Assembly: GCA_038327195.1 (NCBI GenBank)
Contig: JBBQKU010000005.1
Coordinates: 115,656 to 179,655, forward strand
DNA from: UBA4416 sp038327195
GTDB taxonomy: Bacteria > Bacteroidota > Bacteroidia > B-17B0 > Aurantibacillaceae
Direction: 5' to 3'
DNA: 64,000 nt
In this document: positions 34,936-43,931 of the stretch, one piece after another
Position numbering within the stretch: position 1 is the first letter of the stretch
How the letters are laid out: every line of letters starts with the position of its first letter
The notes under the pieces: model-generated
What the model was told of the DNA's origin: nothing
Database searches by the model: none
What the model saw: only the letters and a program-made list of their open reading frames with translations
Translations under genes and position numbers: made by a program

Positions 34936-36465
34936 TTATTCCCACTCAATAGTAGCAGGTGGTTTAGAACTAATATCATACACAACTCTATTAACTCCTT
35001 TTACTTTATTAATAATTTCGTTCGATATTTTTGCTAAAAACTCATAAGGTAAATGACACCAATCTGCTGTCATACCATCTGTTGAAGAAACGGCACGTAA
35101 TGCAACCACTTTTTCGTAAGTTCGTTCATCACCCATTACACCAACACTTTGAATTGGTAATAATATGGCACCAGCTTGCCAAACAGAGTCATATAAACCA
35201 GCAGATTTTAAACCATCAATAAAAATGGCATCTACTTCTTGTAATAATTGAACTTTTTCAGCAGTAATATCTCCTAAAATTCGAATCGCTAATCCTGGCC
35301 CTGGAAAAGGATGACGACCAATTAAAGCTTTATCTATTCCTAAAGCTGTTCCAACTCTACGTACTTCATCTTTAAATAAACTACGCAATGGTTCAACAAC
35401 TTGTAACTTCATATAATCAGGCAAACCACCAACATTATGATGAGATTTAATAGTTGCGGATGGCCCATTTACAGAAAGACTTTCAATCACATCCGGATAT
35501 ATAGTTCCTTGTCCTAACCATTTTGCATCCGTAATTAATTTCGATTCTTCATCAAACACATCAATAAATGATTTACCAATGGCTTTACGTTTGGCTTCAG
35601 GATCTGAAATATTTTTTAAGGCATCGTAAAATAAATGTTTGGCATTGACTCCTTTTACATTTAACCCCATTCCTTTATAAGAATCTAATACGTTTTCAAA
35701 TTCGTCTTTACGTAATAAACCATTATCTACAAAAATACAATGTAAATTTGTGCCAATTGCTTTATGTAATAAAACAGCAGCTACGCTACTATCTACACCA
35801 CCCGATAATCCTAAAACAACTTTGTCGTTTCCTAATTTTTGTTTTAATTCAGAAACGGTTGTTTCAATAAATGAACTCGAAGTCCAATTACCTTCACAAC
35901 CACAAATACCTTTTACAAAATTTTGTAATAATGTGGCTCCTTCTGTTGAATGAAATACTTCTGGATGAAATTGAATTCCCCATGTTTGTTCATTATTAAT
36001 AGCAAAACCCGCAACTTTTACATCATGCGTACTCGCAATAATCTTGTAATTTTCAGGAACCTTTAAAATAGTATCAGCATGGCTCATCCAAACCTGACTT
36101 TCGTTACTGATATTTTTAAATAATGGATTATTATTTTCTACAAAACTCAAATTTGCTCTTCCGTATTCGCGAGAGTTAGATTTACCAACTTCTCCACCAT
36201 AAAAGTGAGCTAATAATTGAGCGCCATAGCAAATACCCAATAAAGGCAATTTACCTTTTATGCTATCAAGATTTGGATTTAAAGGATTTTCTTGTCTCAC
36301 ACTGTGCGGACTGCCCGATAAAATAACACCTTTTATATCAGCTGTTATTTCTGGAATTTTATTAAATGGGTGTATTTCGCAATACACATTCATTTCTCTT
36401 AACCTACGGGCAATGAGTTGAGTAAATTGAGATCCGAAATCTAAAATTAAAATTTGTTGTTGCAT
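34936..36465 (-). CDS. guaA: GMP synthase (glutamine-hydrolysing)
   Basis: This enzyme converts XMP to GMP. From ATG 36465 it is 509 residues, starting MQQQILILDFGSQFTQ, the normal N-terminus; the in-frame extension to 36615 passes through a promoter-like element and is rejected. The class I amidotransferase has GICYGAQ with its nucleophilic Cys, the ATP-pyrophosphatase domain has LGLSGGVDSSV, and the C-terminal dimerisation domain ends SSKPPATIEWE as in the family. Confidence 0.96.
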   Translation of the reverse strand: MQQQILILDFGSQFTQLIARRLREMNVYCEIHPFNKIPEITADIKGVILSGSPHSVRQENPLNPNLDSIKGKLPLLGICYGAQLLAHFYGGEVGKSNSREYGRANLSFVENNNPLFKNISNESQVWMSHADTILKVPENYKIIASTHDVKVAGFAINNEQTWGIQFHPEVFHSTEGATLLQNFVKGICGCEGNWTSSSFIETTVSELKQKLGNDKVVLGLSGGVDSSVAAVLLHKAIGTNLHCIFVDNGLLRKDEFENVLDSYKGMGLNVKGVNAKHLFYDALKNISDPEAKRKAIGKSFIDVFDEESKLITDAKWLGQGTIYPDVIESLSVNGPSATIKSHHNVGGLPDYMKLQVVEPLRSLFKDEVRRVGTALGIDKALIGRHPFPGPGLAIRILGDITAEKVQLLQEVDAIFIDGLKSAGLYDSVWQAGAILLPIQSVGVMGDERTYEKVVALRAVSSTDGMTADWCHLPYEFLAKISNEIINKVKGVNRVVYDISSKPPATIEWE

Positions 36466-36488
36466 AAGTATCAATACGTAATAGCTAA

Positions 36489-36496
36489 CAAAGATA
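36489..36496 (-). promoter_or_regulatory. Candidate -7 element for guaA
   Basis: TATCTTTG on the minus strand lies 23 nt upstream of the guaA ATG. No TTG was found at -33, so this is a one-element prediction, but it agrees with the shorter guaA start. Confidence 0.4.
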
Positions 36497-36557
36497 GCTT
36501 TTTGTTTGGGATTGATAGAAAAATGAAAGGAATTAAATCTAAAAAAAACACAAAGAA

Positions 36558-36665
36558 TTAATCCTTGCTTTTCATAAATTTTACGAGTACATAAATACCT
36601 AAACCAAATACACAAGCAACAAATAAAACAATTACATAATCACTGATAACAAGATCTGATTTCAT
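36558..36665 (-). CDS. 35-residue single-pass membrane protein coupled to the LuxR-type regulator
   Basis: A short frame that begins in the stop codon of the regulator gene as TAATG and encodes 35 residues. It has a charged N-terminus (MKSDLVISD), one hydrophobic helix (YVIVLFVACVFGLGIYVLV) and a basic tail (KFMKSKD). Start-stop overlap, clean topology with positive residues after the helix, and the short gap to guaA support a real gene. I do not recognise a family. The Cys in the helix could be structural. No experimental or comparative support is available here. Confidence 0.6.
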   Translation of the reverse strand: MKSDLVISDYVIVLFVACVFGLGIYVLVKFMKSKD

Positions 36666-37315
36666 TAGGCAACTAATAATTGATTTTTAACAGCAAACAT
36701 AACAATGCCGGCAGTATTTTGAATGTTTAATTTTGTCATCACATTTTTGCGATGCGTATTAACCGTATGCGTGCTTAGTTCTAATTTATCAGCAATCAAT
36801 TTGTTTGATAATCCTTCAGCAATTAAACGAACTATGTCTAATTCGCGGTCGGTAATACCAATACCAACACAAGAAACTTTTTCAATTGGTCTTGCATTTT
36901 CTGAATCAGATTGTGTTAAATAATGAGCAACTTGTCCACATAAAAAACGTTCACCATTGTAAGTAGAATGTAAAGCGTCAATAATTTCGTCTTTATCACA
37001 TTCTTTCAATAAATAACTTCTCACACCAGCATTTAAAACCGCTTGCATTTCTGCTCTTGGTAAAAAATCAGTAATTGCTAATATTTGCAGTTTCTTAAAA
37101 GTTTTAAGAATGGTAGAAATTTGTTTAATTGAAAATTGAAGTGATTGAAAATCAAGCACTAAAATCTTTGGTTTATTTTTCTTAATTGAAGCGATTAAAT
37201 CATCGAAATTATCTTCATCCGTATAATCTACTTCAAAATTTGCAGATTTACTTAATAAAGTAAATAGACCTAAACGGCTTAAATAATTTTTATCGGCTAT
37301 TAAAACTGAAATCAT
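36665..37315 (-). CDS. LuxR/NarL-type response regulator with atypical receiver
   Basis: A 216-residue regulator with a receiver domain (1-120) and a LuxR-type helix-turn-helix (about 150-200, TDRELDIVRLIAEGLSNKLIADKL...HTVNTHRKN). The phosphorylatable Asp (D55 in LVLDF), T82 and K104 are present, but the acidic pair that binds Mg is D8-K9 instead of two acids, so phosphorylation may be weakened. No sensor kinase adjoins it. It has a full promoter upstream and its stop codon overlaps the start of a 35-residue membrane protein. Confidence 0.88.
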   Translation of the reverse strand: MISVLIADKNYLSRLGLFTLLSKSANFEVDYTDEDNFDDLIASIKKNKPKILVLDFQSLQFSIKQISTILKTFKKLQILAITDFLPRAEMQAVLNAGVRSYLLKECDKDEIIDALHSTYNGERFLCGQVAHYLTQSDSENARPIEKVSCVGIGITDRELDIVRLIAEGLSNKLIADKLELSTHTVNTHRKNVMTKLNIQNTAGIVMFAVKNQLLVA

Positions 37316-37345
37316 TTAGATTTTCTTATTTAGATTAATTTTAAA

Positions 37346-37375
37346 CAAAGATACGTATCCAAATGAAAATACAAA
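37346..37375 (-). promoter_or_regulatory. Promoter of the response regulator (TTTG-N18-TATCTTTG)
   Basis: On the minus strand TTTG (37375-37372) and TATCTTTG (37353-37346) are separated by 18 nt, the same spacing as in the ndk promoter. The element ends 30 nt upstream of the regulator ATG. Confidence 0.7.
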
Positions 37376-37437
37376 ATTTTAGTATAGAAAAATGATAACA
37401 ATCTTGTTTTAATAAGAATTATCAAAAACAAAAATCC

Positions 37438-38019
37438 TTAATTCCATTGTTTAAACCCAACTTTAAACCCAGCAGACAAAGTTAAATTTTGAAAAGTTTG
37501 AGCTGAAGCAAATAGATGAGTATAACTAAGTAATACATTTGGATAAATTCCAAGATACTTTCCTTTTATAAAAGAACTAAAATTATAACCCAGTTCAACA
37601 TTAAAACCTGTGCTATGCATAATATGTGTATTTGTTCCTCCAATAGAAGATGTTGGATGAACTAAAAATTCATCCATCATAATTTGATGTGCATGAGCAC
37701 CACCAATACCTGCAAACAAACCTTTAACTATGCCTGTGCGATATGTAAATGTGATAAGTGTTGCTTGTTGTTCGGGATTTGAAATGTAGTTTTCTTTTAC
37801 TCTTATATCAAGTGAACTTGGTTTTCCAAAAGCCATAAAACTTGTTCCGAAACAACCATAAACACCCATTAATGGAGAACTTGGGAGTTGCGCTCCGCCA
37901 ACAACACCAATTTCGATGTAATTTTTGTGATGATTGTTATTTTGAGAAAATACAGGTAATTGAGTTAGGCTCATGCAAGTAAATGCAGCCACTTTCCATT
38001 GATAGTTTACACGTTTCAT
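37438..38019 (-). CDS. Secreted beta-barrel-like protein, unknown function
   Basis: A 193-residue protein with a signal peptide (about residues 1-25, ending VFSQ) and a mature part rich in glycine and aromatic residues with alternating polarity. The shape suggests a small outer-membrane barrel: GVVGGAQLP, AGIGGAHAHQI and the terminal SAGFKVGFKQWN. Histidines cluster in GGAHAHQI and NTHIMHSTG. I do not recognise a family. It is divergent from the AddB-like gene. Confidence 0.65.
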   Translation of the reverse strand: MKRVNYQWKVAAFTCMSLTQLPVFSQNNNHHKNYIEIGVVGGAQLPSSPLMGVYGCFGTSFMAFGKPSSLDIRVKENYISNPEQQATLITFTYRTGIVKGLFAGIGGAHAHQIMMDEFLVHPTSSIGGTNTHIMHSTGFNVELGYNFSSFIKGKYLGIYPNVLLSYTHLFASAQTFQNLTLSAGFKVGFKQWN

Positions 38020-38149
38020 AATTATAGGATTTAGAAATTAGTGTAAAGTATATCTACATAGAAATTTTGTTTAGTTAGTTTCTTTTACTCTTTCTTAATA
38101 AAAATAGTTACATCTATTTGTAAAAAACAAGTACATTAATGCAATAATT

Positions 38150-41005
38150 ATGACCCCTTTTTTAAAATTAGTTGCCGAATATATTCACGAACATCACCAA
38201 ACGGAAACTGATTCGCTTTGCATCATTTTGCCTAACAAACGCGGCGCTTTATATCTCAAACAGCATTTAGCTTCTGTTTTCAAAAAAACCATTTGGCTTC
38301 CAACCATTATAAGTGCCGAAGATTTAGTTTCTCAATTATCGGGTTTAGAGCAAGCCGATAGTGTTGATTTAATTTGCGATTTATATGTTGCTTATTGCGC
38401 AGTATTAAAAGACAAAGCCGAACCCTTTGATGCTTTTGCTAAATGGGGAAATTTAATGTTACAGGATTTTAATGAAGCCGATCGCTATTTGGTGGACACA
38501 AATGCTTTATACCAAAATTTAAAAGAAATAAAAGAGATTGAAAATTGGAGTTTAAGCGCCAATGAATTAACTCCTACGCAAAAAGATTATATCCATTTTA
38601 TGCATCAAATGGGGTTGATTTATACCGAGTTTACCAAAAATTTATTACAAAAAAAACAAGGTTATCAAGGTTTAATGTATCGAAAAGCGCATGAAAACTT
38701 TAAAACGAGTGACTCCATCAATAAATATAGTCATATTATTATTGCTGGTTTTAATGCTTTAAACAAAGTAGAAACCATTATTTTTTCAGAATTAGTAAAA
38801 AGAAAAAAAGCGAGTATTTTATATGACATCGACTCTTACTATTTTGAAAATAAAGAATATGAGGCTGGCTTATTTTTGCGTAAAAACTTTACAAATACCT
38901 GGCTACAATCTAAAAGCTTTATTGCTAATAATTTTAAAGACATAACCAAAACCATTGATATTGTTGCTGTTCCACATAAAATTGGGCAGGCACAAGTGGT
39001 AGCGCACCAATTAAGTAAATGGATTGCCGAAGGTAAATCGCTTACTAAAACTGCCGTCATTTTAGCCGACGAAAGTTTACTATTTCCAATTATTAACCAG
39101 TTACCAAAGGAAGTTGAACACGTAAATATTACCATGGAATATCCATTGCGCTTCACTCCTATTTATGATTTAACAGAAAATTTAATTTCCATTCACCATT
39201 CGGTGTCTAAAAATAATAGCAGTAGTTTTTATTATGTAGATGTATTCAAAATACTTCAAAATTCATTATTTGTAAAATATTACAACAGTTTTAATCCTTC
39301 TAATAATTTACAAACTGTTATTCAAAAAATAATTGACAAAAACTATGTTTGGCTAAATATCAATACGTTAGAAGATTTATTTGAATCTAACTTCACACCA
39401 ATTAAACCATTATTTATCAATTGGAAATCTTCCATTAATGGCGTTGAAGCTATTTCTCAAATTCTATCCTTTTTTAATGAAACAGAAAATGAGCAACTGA
39501 AATTAACCACAATTGACCAGGAATATTTGCATGTATTTACTAAATACTTTAACAGATTACAAAGTTTGGTAAATACACATGCCTATTTAAATTCATTACT
39601 AACGCTCAAAAGCTTATTTAAACAAATAATTGGTGCCGCCACCGTTCCTTTTATTGGTGAACCATTAAAGGGTTTACAAATAATGGGCGTTTTAGAAACC
39701 AGAACGCTCGATTTTGAAAATATTATTTTATTAGGAATTAACGAAGGAGTTTTACCTTCCGGTAAATCCACTAACTCATTTATTCCTAACGACTTAAAGC
39801 GATATTTTGAAATGCCTTTGTATGGCGATAAAGATGCGGTATATGCCTATCACTTTTACAGAATTTTACAAAAAGCATCCTCTGTTTTAATTACTTATAA
39901 CACCGAACAAAGTTTATTAGGCTCTGGCGAAAAAAGCAGATTCATTACTCAACTTCAGTTCGAATTAGAAAAATATAACCCTCAGCACATCATCACTGAA
40001 AAAATGCTGAGCGGAGATAAATTACCTGCAAGTATTTCCAATCATATATCAATTACAAAAACACCGTCAAACTTAGATTTGATTATAAAAAAATTAACCA
40101 CCAATGATACTTATAATGGATTAAGTCCTTCGGCATTAATTACCTATAAAGATTGTTCCTTACGTTTCTTTTTTAGATATGGAGCTGGTATTAAAGAAAC
40201 TACCGACGTTGAAGAAAATGCTGAAGCAAATACACAAGGTTCTATTTTACACGAAAGTTTGGAAGCCTTATTTACACCATACATTGGTAAGGTTTTAAAA
40301 GCTGAAGATATTGCCCAATGTAAAGCAAAAAGTGAAGCCACTGTAAACACTGTTTTTCAAAATTATTTTAGTCAAAAAGAAAGTAGTTTTGGAAAAAATT
40401 TCTTACAAAAAAAAGTAGTTAACGAGTACGTTAAAAAGCTATTAAACAATGACTTAAGTCTTATTAAGCAAAGTAAAACAACAAATAATTTATTGAGCAT
40501 TATAAATTTAGAAGTATTGCTTCAAACGAGTTTGATGGTTAACATAAATGGAAAAGATACGCCCATTTACATGAAAGGCTCGGCTGACAGAATTGATAAA
40601 TTAGGAAATACGATACGGGTAATTGATTATAAATCATCTATAAAAACATCGGATAAATTTACTTTTGTTGATTTTGAAAAATTGTTTACCGATAGTAATT
40701 ATAATAAAATGCTCCAGTTATTTATTTACGCTTGGTTGGTTGTAAAAAACAATATGGCTAAGCCTGAAGAATTATTACCTTGTATTATTCCTTTTAAAAA
40801 GTTTGAAGATAACCCTCGTTTTATTTCTGAAAACACAAAAGACAAAGCGCCCTTAGTTTTTACTCATGAATTATTACAAGAGTTTGAAGCTTGCCTAATT
40901 ACGGAAATTGAAACTATACTTAATCCTGCCATTAACTTTACACAAACCGAAGATGTAAAAAAATGTGAGTACTGTGCTTACGCTTCTATTTGCAATATTA
41001 ATTAG
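38150..41005 (+). CDS. AddB-like PD-(D/E)xK nuclease protein
   Basis: A 951-residue protein resembling the AddB/RexB subunit of AddAB-type recombination helicase-nucleases, which process double-strand breaks. The N-terminal two thirds look like a degenerate UvrD-type helicase core (GFNALNKVE, LLGINEGVLPSG). The C-terminal nuclease has LSPSALITYKDCSLRFF, the active-site pair in VIDYKSS, and a cysteine cluster CEYCAYASIC, which together with the upstream Cys can hold a 4Fe-4S cluster. The helicase partner AddA is not adjacent; an accessory island starts immediately downstream. Confidence 0.85.
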   Translation: MTPFLKLVAEYIHEHHQTETDSLCIILPNKRGALYLKQHLASVFKKTIWLPTIISAEDLVSQLSGLEQADSVDLICDLYVAYCAVLKDKAEPFDAFAKWGNLMLQDFNEADRYLVDTNALYQNLKEIKEIENWSLSANELTPTQKDYIHFMHQMGLIYTEFTKNLLQKKQGYQGLMYRKAHENFKTSDSINKYSHIIIAGFNALNKVETIIFSELVKRKKASILYDIDSYYFENKEYEAGLFLRKNFTNTWLQSKSFIANNFKDITKTIDIVAVPHKIGQAQVVAHQLSKWIAEGKSLTKTAVILADESLLFPIINQLPKEVEHVNITMEYPLRFTPIYDLTENLISIHHSVSKNNSSSFYYVDVFKILQNSLFVKYYNSFNPSNNLQTVIQKIIDKNYVWLNINTLEDLFESNFTPIKPLFINWKSSINGVEAISQILSFFNETENEQLKLTTIDQEYLHVFTKYFNRLQSLVNTHAYLNSLLTLKSLFKQIIGAATVPFIGEPLKGLQIMGVLETRTLDFENIILLGINEGVLPSGKSTNSFIPNDLKRYFEMPLYGDKDAVYAYHFYRILQKASSVLITYNTEQSLLGSGEKSRFITQLQFELEKYNPQHIITEKMLSGDKLPASISNHISITKTPSNLDLIIKKLTTNDTYNGLSPSALITYKDCSLRFFFRYGAGIKETTDVEENAEANTQGSILHESLEALFTPYIGKVLKAEDIAQCKAKSEATVNTVFQNYFSQKESSFGKNFLQKKVVNEYVKKLLNNDLSLIKQSKTTNNLLSIINLEVLLQTSLMVNINGKDTPIYMKGSADRIDKLGNTIRVIDYKSSIKTSDKFTFVDFEKLFTDSNYNKMLQLFIYAWLVVKNNMAKPEELLPCIIPFKKFEDNPRFISENTKDKAPLVFTHELLQEFEACLITEIETILNPAINFTQTEDVKKCEYCAYASICNIN

Positions 41006-41124
41006 ATTTATTAACTAGTAATTTATTAAATCGTGTGAGCCCTAATTAAAATAAATTTCAAAAAAAAGTAACCAAATTGGTAACTTTATAATATATTTGT
41101 AGTAGAAAATACAATTAGTACCGC

Positions 41125-41545
41125 ATGAACATCTATAATAAAAGTACGATTGTTAGTTTTTATACAAGTCATCCAAATTGTAAAAAAGCCTTAGAGAATT
41201 GGTATCATGATGTTTTGACTAAAGAATGGAAAAAACCAAACGATATAATTATACCAATTGTAATTAATTAATAGCCCTATGCAATTAATTAATTTTACAA
41301 TGGTAAATGCCGATATAATAAACTATTAGTATAATTTATTTTATTATCTCATTTATAAATTCGGCATTAAAGATTATAGTAAAGCCCGAACGATAAAAAA
41401 TGACAGAGCCATATTTGAAATCAATGGAAGTGATTACAGATTAATAGCAGAAATAAATTATTTGAAAGCTTGGATTTTTATAAAATTTATAGGTACTCAT
41501 GCACAGTATGATAAAATAGATGCAGAAACAATAAACTTGTATTAA
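41125..41545 (+). pseudogene. HigB-type toxin, disrupted by an inserted hairpin element
   Basis: The first 36 codons encode a normal HigB-type N-terminus (MNIYNKSTIVSFYTSHPN...LENWYHDVLTKEWKKPNDI), then the frame runs into stops. Reading resumes at about 41364 with KDYSKARTIKNDRAIFEI and ends THAQYDKIDAETINLY, the typical HigB C-terminus. About 120 bp of AT-rich DNA lies between the halves; it includes a near-perfect inverted repeat (41252-41305) and a second one (AATGCCGA near 41306, TCGGCATT near 41359). The toxin is therefore broken while the antitoxin behind it is intact. Confidence 0.8.
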
Positions 41546-41572
41546 AGAAATTAGAAAATAAAAATTGGTAAA

Positions 41573-41929
41573 ATGGAACTTAAAATTATCAAAAACAAAA
41601 AAGATTACCATACCGCTTTAGAGAGGTTTGAGAAAATCTTTACCGCAAAAAATGGCACAAAAGAAAGTGATGAAGCGGATGTATTAGCTTTATTAATAAA
41701 AGACTATGAAGATAAACAATTTGCTATTGAAGCTCCTAGTCCTATAGAAGCAATTAAATATCGGATGGAACAACAAGGTTTATCAAATAATGATTTGGCT
41801 GAAATACTAGGTTATAAAAGTAGAGTAAGTGACATCTTTCATAACACGCGCAAGCTAAATCTTAAAATGATTCGTAAATTATACGAAACCCTACACATTC
41901 CTTTAGAAACATTAGTTAAGGAATATTAA
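41573..41929 (+). CDS. HigA-type antitoxin (XRE family)
   Basis: A 118-residue antitoxin of the HigA group. The N-terminal half is the family's dimerisation region (YHTALERFEKIFTAK), and the C-terminal half is a helix-turn-helix (about 70-118) with IKYRMEQQGLSNNDLAEILGYKSRVSDI. It normally represses its own operon and binds HigB. The gene lies 27 nt downstream of the broken toxin gene and appears complete, so it is an orphan antitoxin at the edge of the island. Confidence 0.9.
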   Translation: MELKIIKNKKDYHTALERFEKIFTAKNGTKESDEADVLALLIKDYEDKQFAIEAPSPIEAIKYRMEQQGLSNNDLAEILGYKSRVSDIFHNTRKLNLKMIRKLYETLHIPLETLVKEY

Positions 41930-42043
41930 TAATGTGAGTATTGCTCCAATGCTAGTATTTGCCCTATTAATTAAGAAATATAAAATTATTTATGCCTGTC
42001 ATTTAGCTGCTTTACTCAATTATAAAAACTTTGCTTAACTAAT

Positions 42044-42164
42044 TAAAAATTTATTGCATAATTATGTAATAAAATGTTATTTTTGAATAACAAAAAGTTC
42101 TTTGAAAAACCCTGATGCGCTTGGCTTGTATACAAAGTGACATTAGACTTCGTTTGGAAGTCCA
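42044..42164 (+). repeat. Leader repeat, copy C (in front of RHS tip 1)
   Basis: This stretch shares several blocks with the leaders at 47704 and 48784: the palindrome built of TTATTGCA-TAATTA-TGTAATAA, AAAAAGTTCTTTGAAAAA and TGCGCTTGG. With tip 3 it also shares CTTGTATACAAAGTGACATT up to the tip start, including the perfect palindrome TTGTATACAA (42126-42135). The last 21 nt before the ATG encode SFGSP in frame with the tip, which is RHS core sequence cut off from its parent gene by an in-frame TAG. Confidence 0.75.
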
Positions 42165-43148
42165 ATGCCTGGTAGGCAATTCGTTGGTACTGGCTACAAG
42201 TACGGATTTAACGGCCAAGAAAAAGATGATGAAGTTGCGGGGGCTGGAAGTGTAAATACTGCTGAATATTGGGAGTATGATAGTAGAATTGGTAGAAGAT
42301 GGAATAAAGACCCTATAGTAAAGCCATGGGAAAGCTCTTATGCGTGTTTTGCTAATAATCCTATTTACTTCTCAGATATATTAGGATTAACGCCAACAGA
42401 TCCTCCTAAAATAGGATATGTTGACCCTGAAACTGGTAATACTTGGAGTAAAGATGGGTGGGTTTTACCTGATATAAATATTGAAGATGAAGGACCAAAA
42501 GGTGAACATGGTCCAAAGACTTCTGAATTGCCTAAAGGAGAAGAGCCTCCGCTAGCTGCACCTTCTGGCGGAACTACTCCAATACCATCACCAACTGAAG
42601 TTCCTATTACTAGAGATTATTTTGGTGAAATTGCGGATGATATTAGAGCGTGGGAGAGTAGAAGGCTTAATGGACACGAAAGGTCTTTTGGGCCACCAGT
42701 ACCAACTACTTTTTATGGTTTTTATTCTTTTAGAGATGGAGGTAGTAGTGGAGAAAGTATGAGTTCTCCAAACGCAGGTACATGGGCTGATGGTAATCCA
42801 GGTGAAGGAATATATAACATGCTTAAAACTGATCCAAGGATTACTGATAAATTATTAGAATCGATTATTGATTATGCAGATAAGGCTGAATTTTACGCTA
42901 AAGGTGACCCTTTAGGGCCATTGTTAGGCAATCTTAATAGTGAACAAACACTTGAAATACCAGCTCAAGCTCAACAACAAGCTATGGGAAATGATCAGGA
43001 TTCAATTATTGAGAAATATCAGTTAAATGGTCGTAATACCAAAGTAAAAAAACCTCTCACTCCAGATGATAATAATCATGTGAATGGGATTATACAAGAT
43101 GGTCCGAGAAAAGGTCAAACGGAGAAACTAATTAATAACAATTGGTAA
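42165..43148 (+). CDS. Orphan RHS tip 1 with variable C-terminal domain
   Basis: A 327-residue fragment that begins inside the RHS-associated core (MPGRQF...YKYGFNGQEKDDE, YWEYDSRIGRRWNKDP, CFANNPIYFSD). Full RHS proteins carry thousands of residues before this point; here there is no signal peptide or repeat region. After residue about 85 the sequence is unique: a proline-rich linker, then an unrecognised C-terminal domain, expected by analogy to be the toxin. A lipoprotein gene starts 2 nt after its stop, the position of an immunity gene. Expression and toxicity are unproven. Confidence 0.82.
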   Translation: MPGRQFVGTGYKYGFNGQEKDDEVAGAGSVNTAEYWEYDSRIGRRWNKDPIVKPWESSYACFANNPIYFSDILGLTPTDPPKIGYVDPETGNTWSKDGWVLPDINIEDEGPKGEHGPKTSELPKGEEPPLAAPSGGTTPIPSPTEVPITRDYFGEIADDIRAWESRRLNGHERSFGPPVPTTFYGFYSFRDGGSSGESMSSPNAGTWADGNPGEGIYNMLKTDPRITDKLLESIIDYADKAEFYAKGDPLGPLLGNLNSEQTLEIPAQAQQQAMGNDQDSIIEKYQLNGRNTKVKKPLTPDDNNHVNGIIQDGPRKGQTEKLINNNW

Positions 43149-43150
43149 TT

Positions 43151-43924
43151 ATGAAAAAGGTCTGCGCAATGCTAATTATTTCAACATTTTTAATGTTTTT
43201 TTTTAATTGTAAAAAAACTAATGATTATTTAAAGCAATATCCATTTTTTTCAAAAGTAGATACATGCACTGAATCAAAAACAATTTCATTAAACAACTTT
43301 GATTCTGTAAAAAACAAAAATGGTTTTGAGTATTTATTATCATTGCCAACTGGTAAGCTTATTGAAAAAAGACATTGGCTAAATAACTTGATAAATGGTA
43401 TAGTTTTTTCTTATGCTACTAATGGTAAATTAAAGATGTCTGGAAACTACCGTAATGATACATTATGCGATTATCTTTATGTTTTAGATACTATTACTGG
43501 TAATGTATTAAATTACCGAGAAAAGGTAAAAGATAGTTTAGTAATGGTTGATAATCAATATATTGTTTTAAAGAATGGAAAAGTTAATTTTCGCCATAGT
43601 AAATTTTATAAAGTAACGCATTTACATGGTAATACATACAGGATATCTTGGTTTGGAAAAAAAGACTATCCGTATATGAAAATAATTGTTCATGAAACAA
43701 ATAAAGATGAATATATTTTTGAAGACATGCCTGATGGGGTGGGAATAGAAAATGGTAGCAACACAAGTTATGATTATACAATCAAAGATCCTACTTGTAA
43801 ATTCATATCTGGCACTATGGTTAATTATGGTTACATGACTGATGAGGAAATTAAAGAATATAAATTAGAGCCAAAGTCTACAATTGGTTTAACAATGGCT
43901 TTTAAGAAAAAAATTCGAGATTAG
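43151..43924 (+). CDS. Lipoprotein, candidate immunity protein for RHS tip 1
   Basis: From ATG 43151 the product is 257 residues with a lipobox (FFFNC, Cys near residue 20). The middle contains MORN/YwqK-like phrases (NGIVFSYATNGKLKMSGNYRNDTLCDYLYV), a repeat type known from antitoxin-like proteins beside toxins. It begins 2 nt after the tip gene. A TTG start at 43142 is possible but less likely. The immunity role is inferred from position and not from a known family. Confidence 0.7.
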   Translation: MKKVCAMLIISTFLMFFFNCKKTNDYLKQYPFFSKVDTCTESKTISLNNFDSVKNKNGFEYLLSLPTGKLIEKRHWLNNLINGIVFSYATNGKLKMSGNYRNDTLCDYLYVLDTITGNVLNYREKVKDSLVMVDNQYIVLKNGKVNFRHSKFYKVTHLHGNTYRISWFGKKDYPYMKIIVHETNKDEYIFEDMPDGVGIENGSNTSYDYTIKDPTCKFISGTMVNYGYMTDEEIKEYKLEPKSTIGLTMAFKKKIRD

Positions 43925-43931
43925 GTAGTCC

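Noticed and set aside
36466..36615. N-terminal extension of GMP synthase to 36615
   Set aside because: The extra 50 residues have no counterpart in the family and cross a TATCTTTG promoter-like element; ATG 36465 gives the normal N-terminus.
41930..42164. Possible small gene in the leader of RHS tip 1
   Set aside because: All frames have frequent stops, and the conserved part is the palindromic leader shared with non-coding copies.
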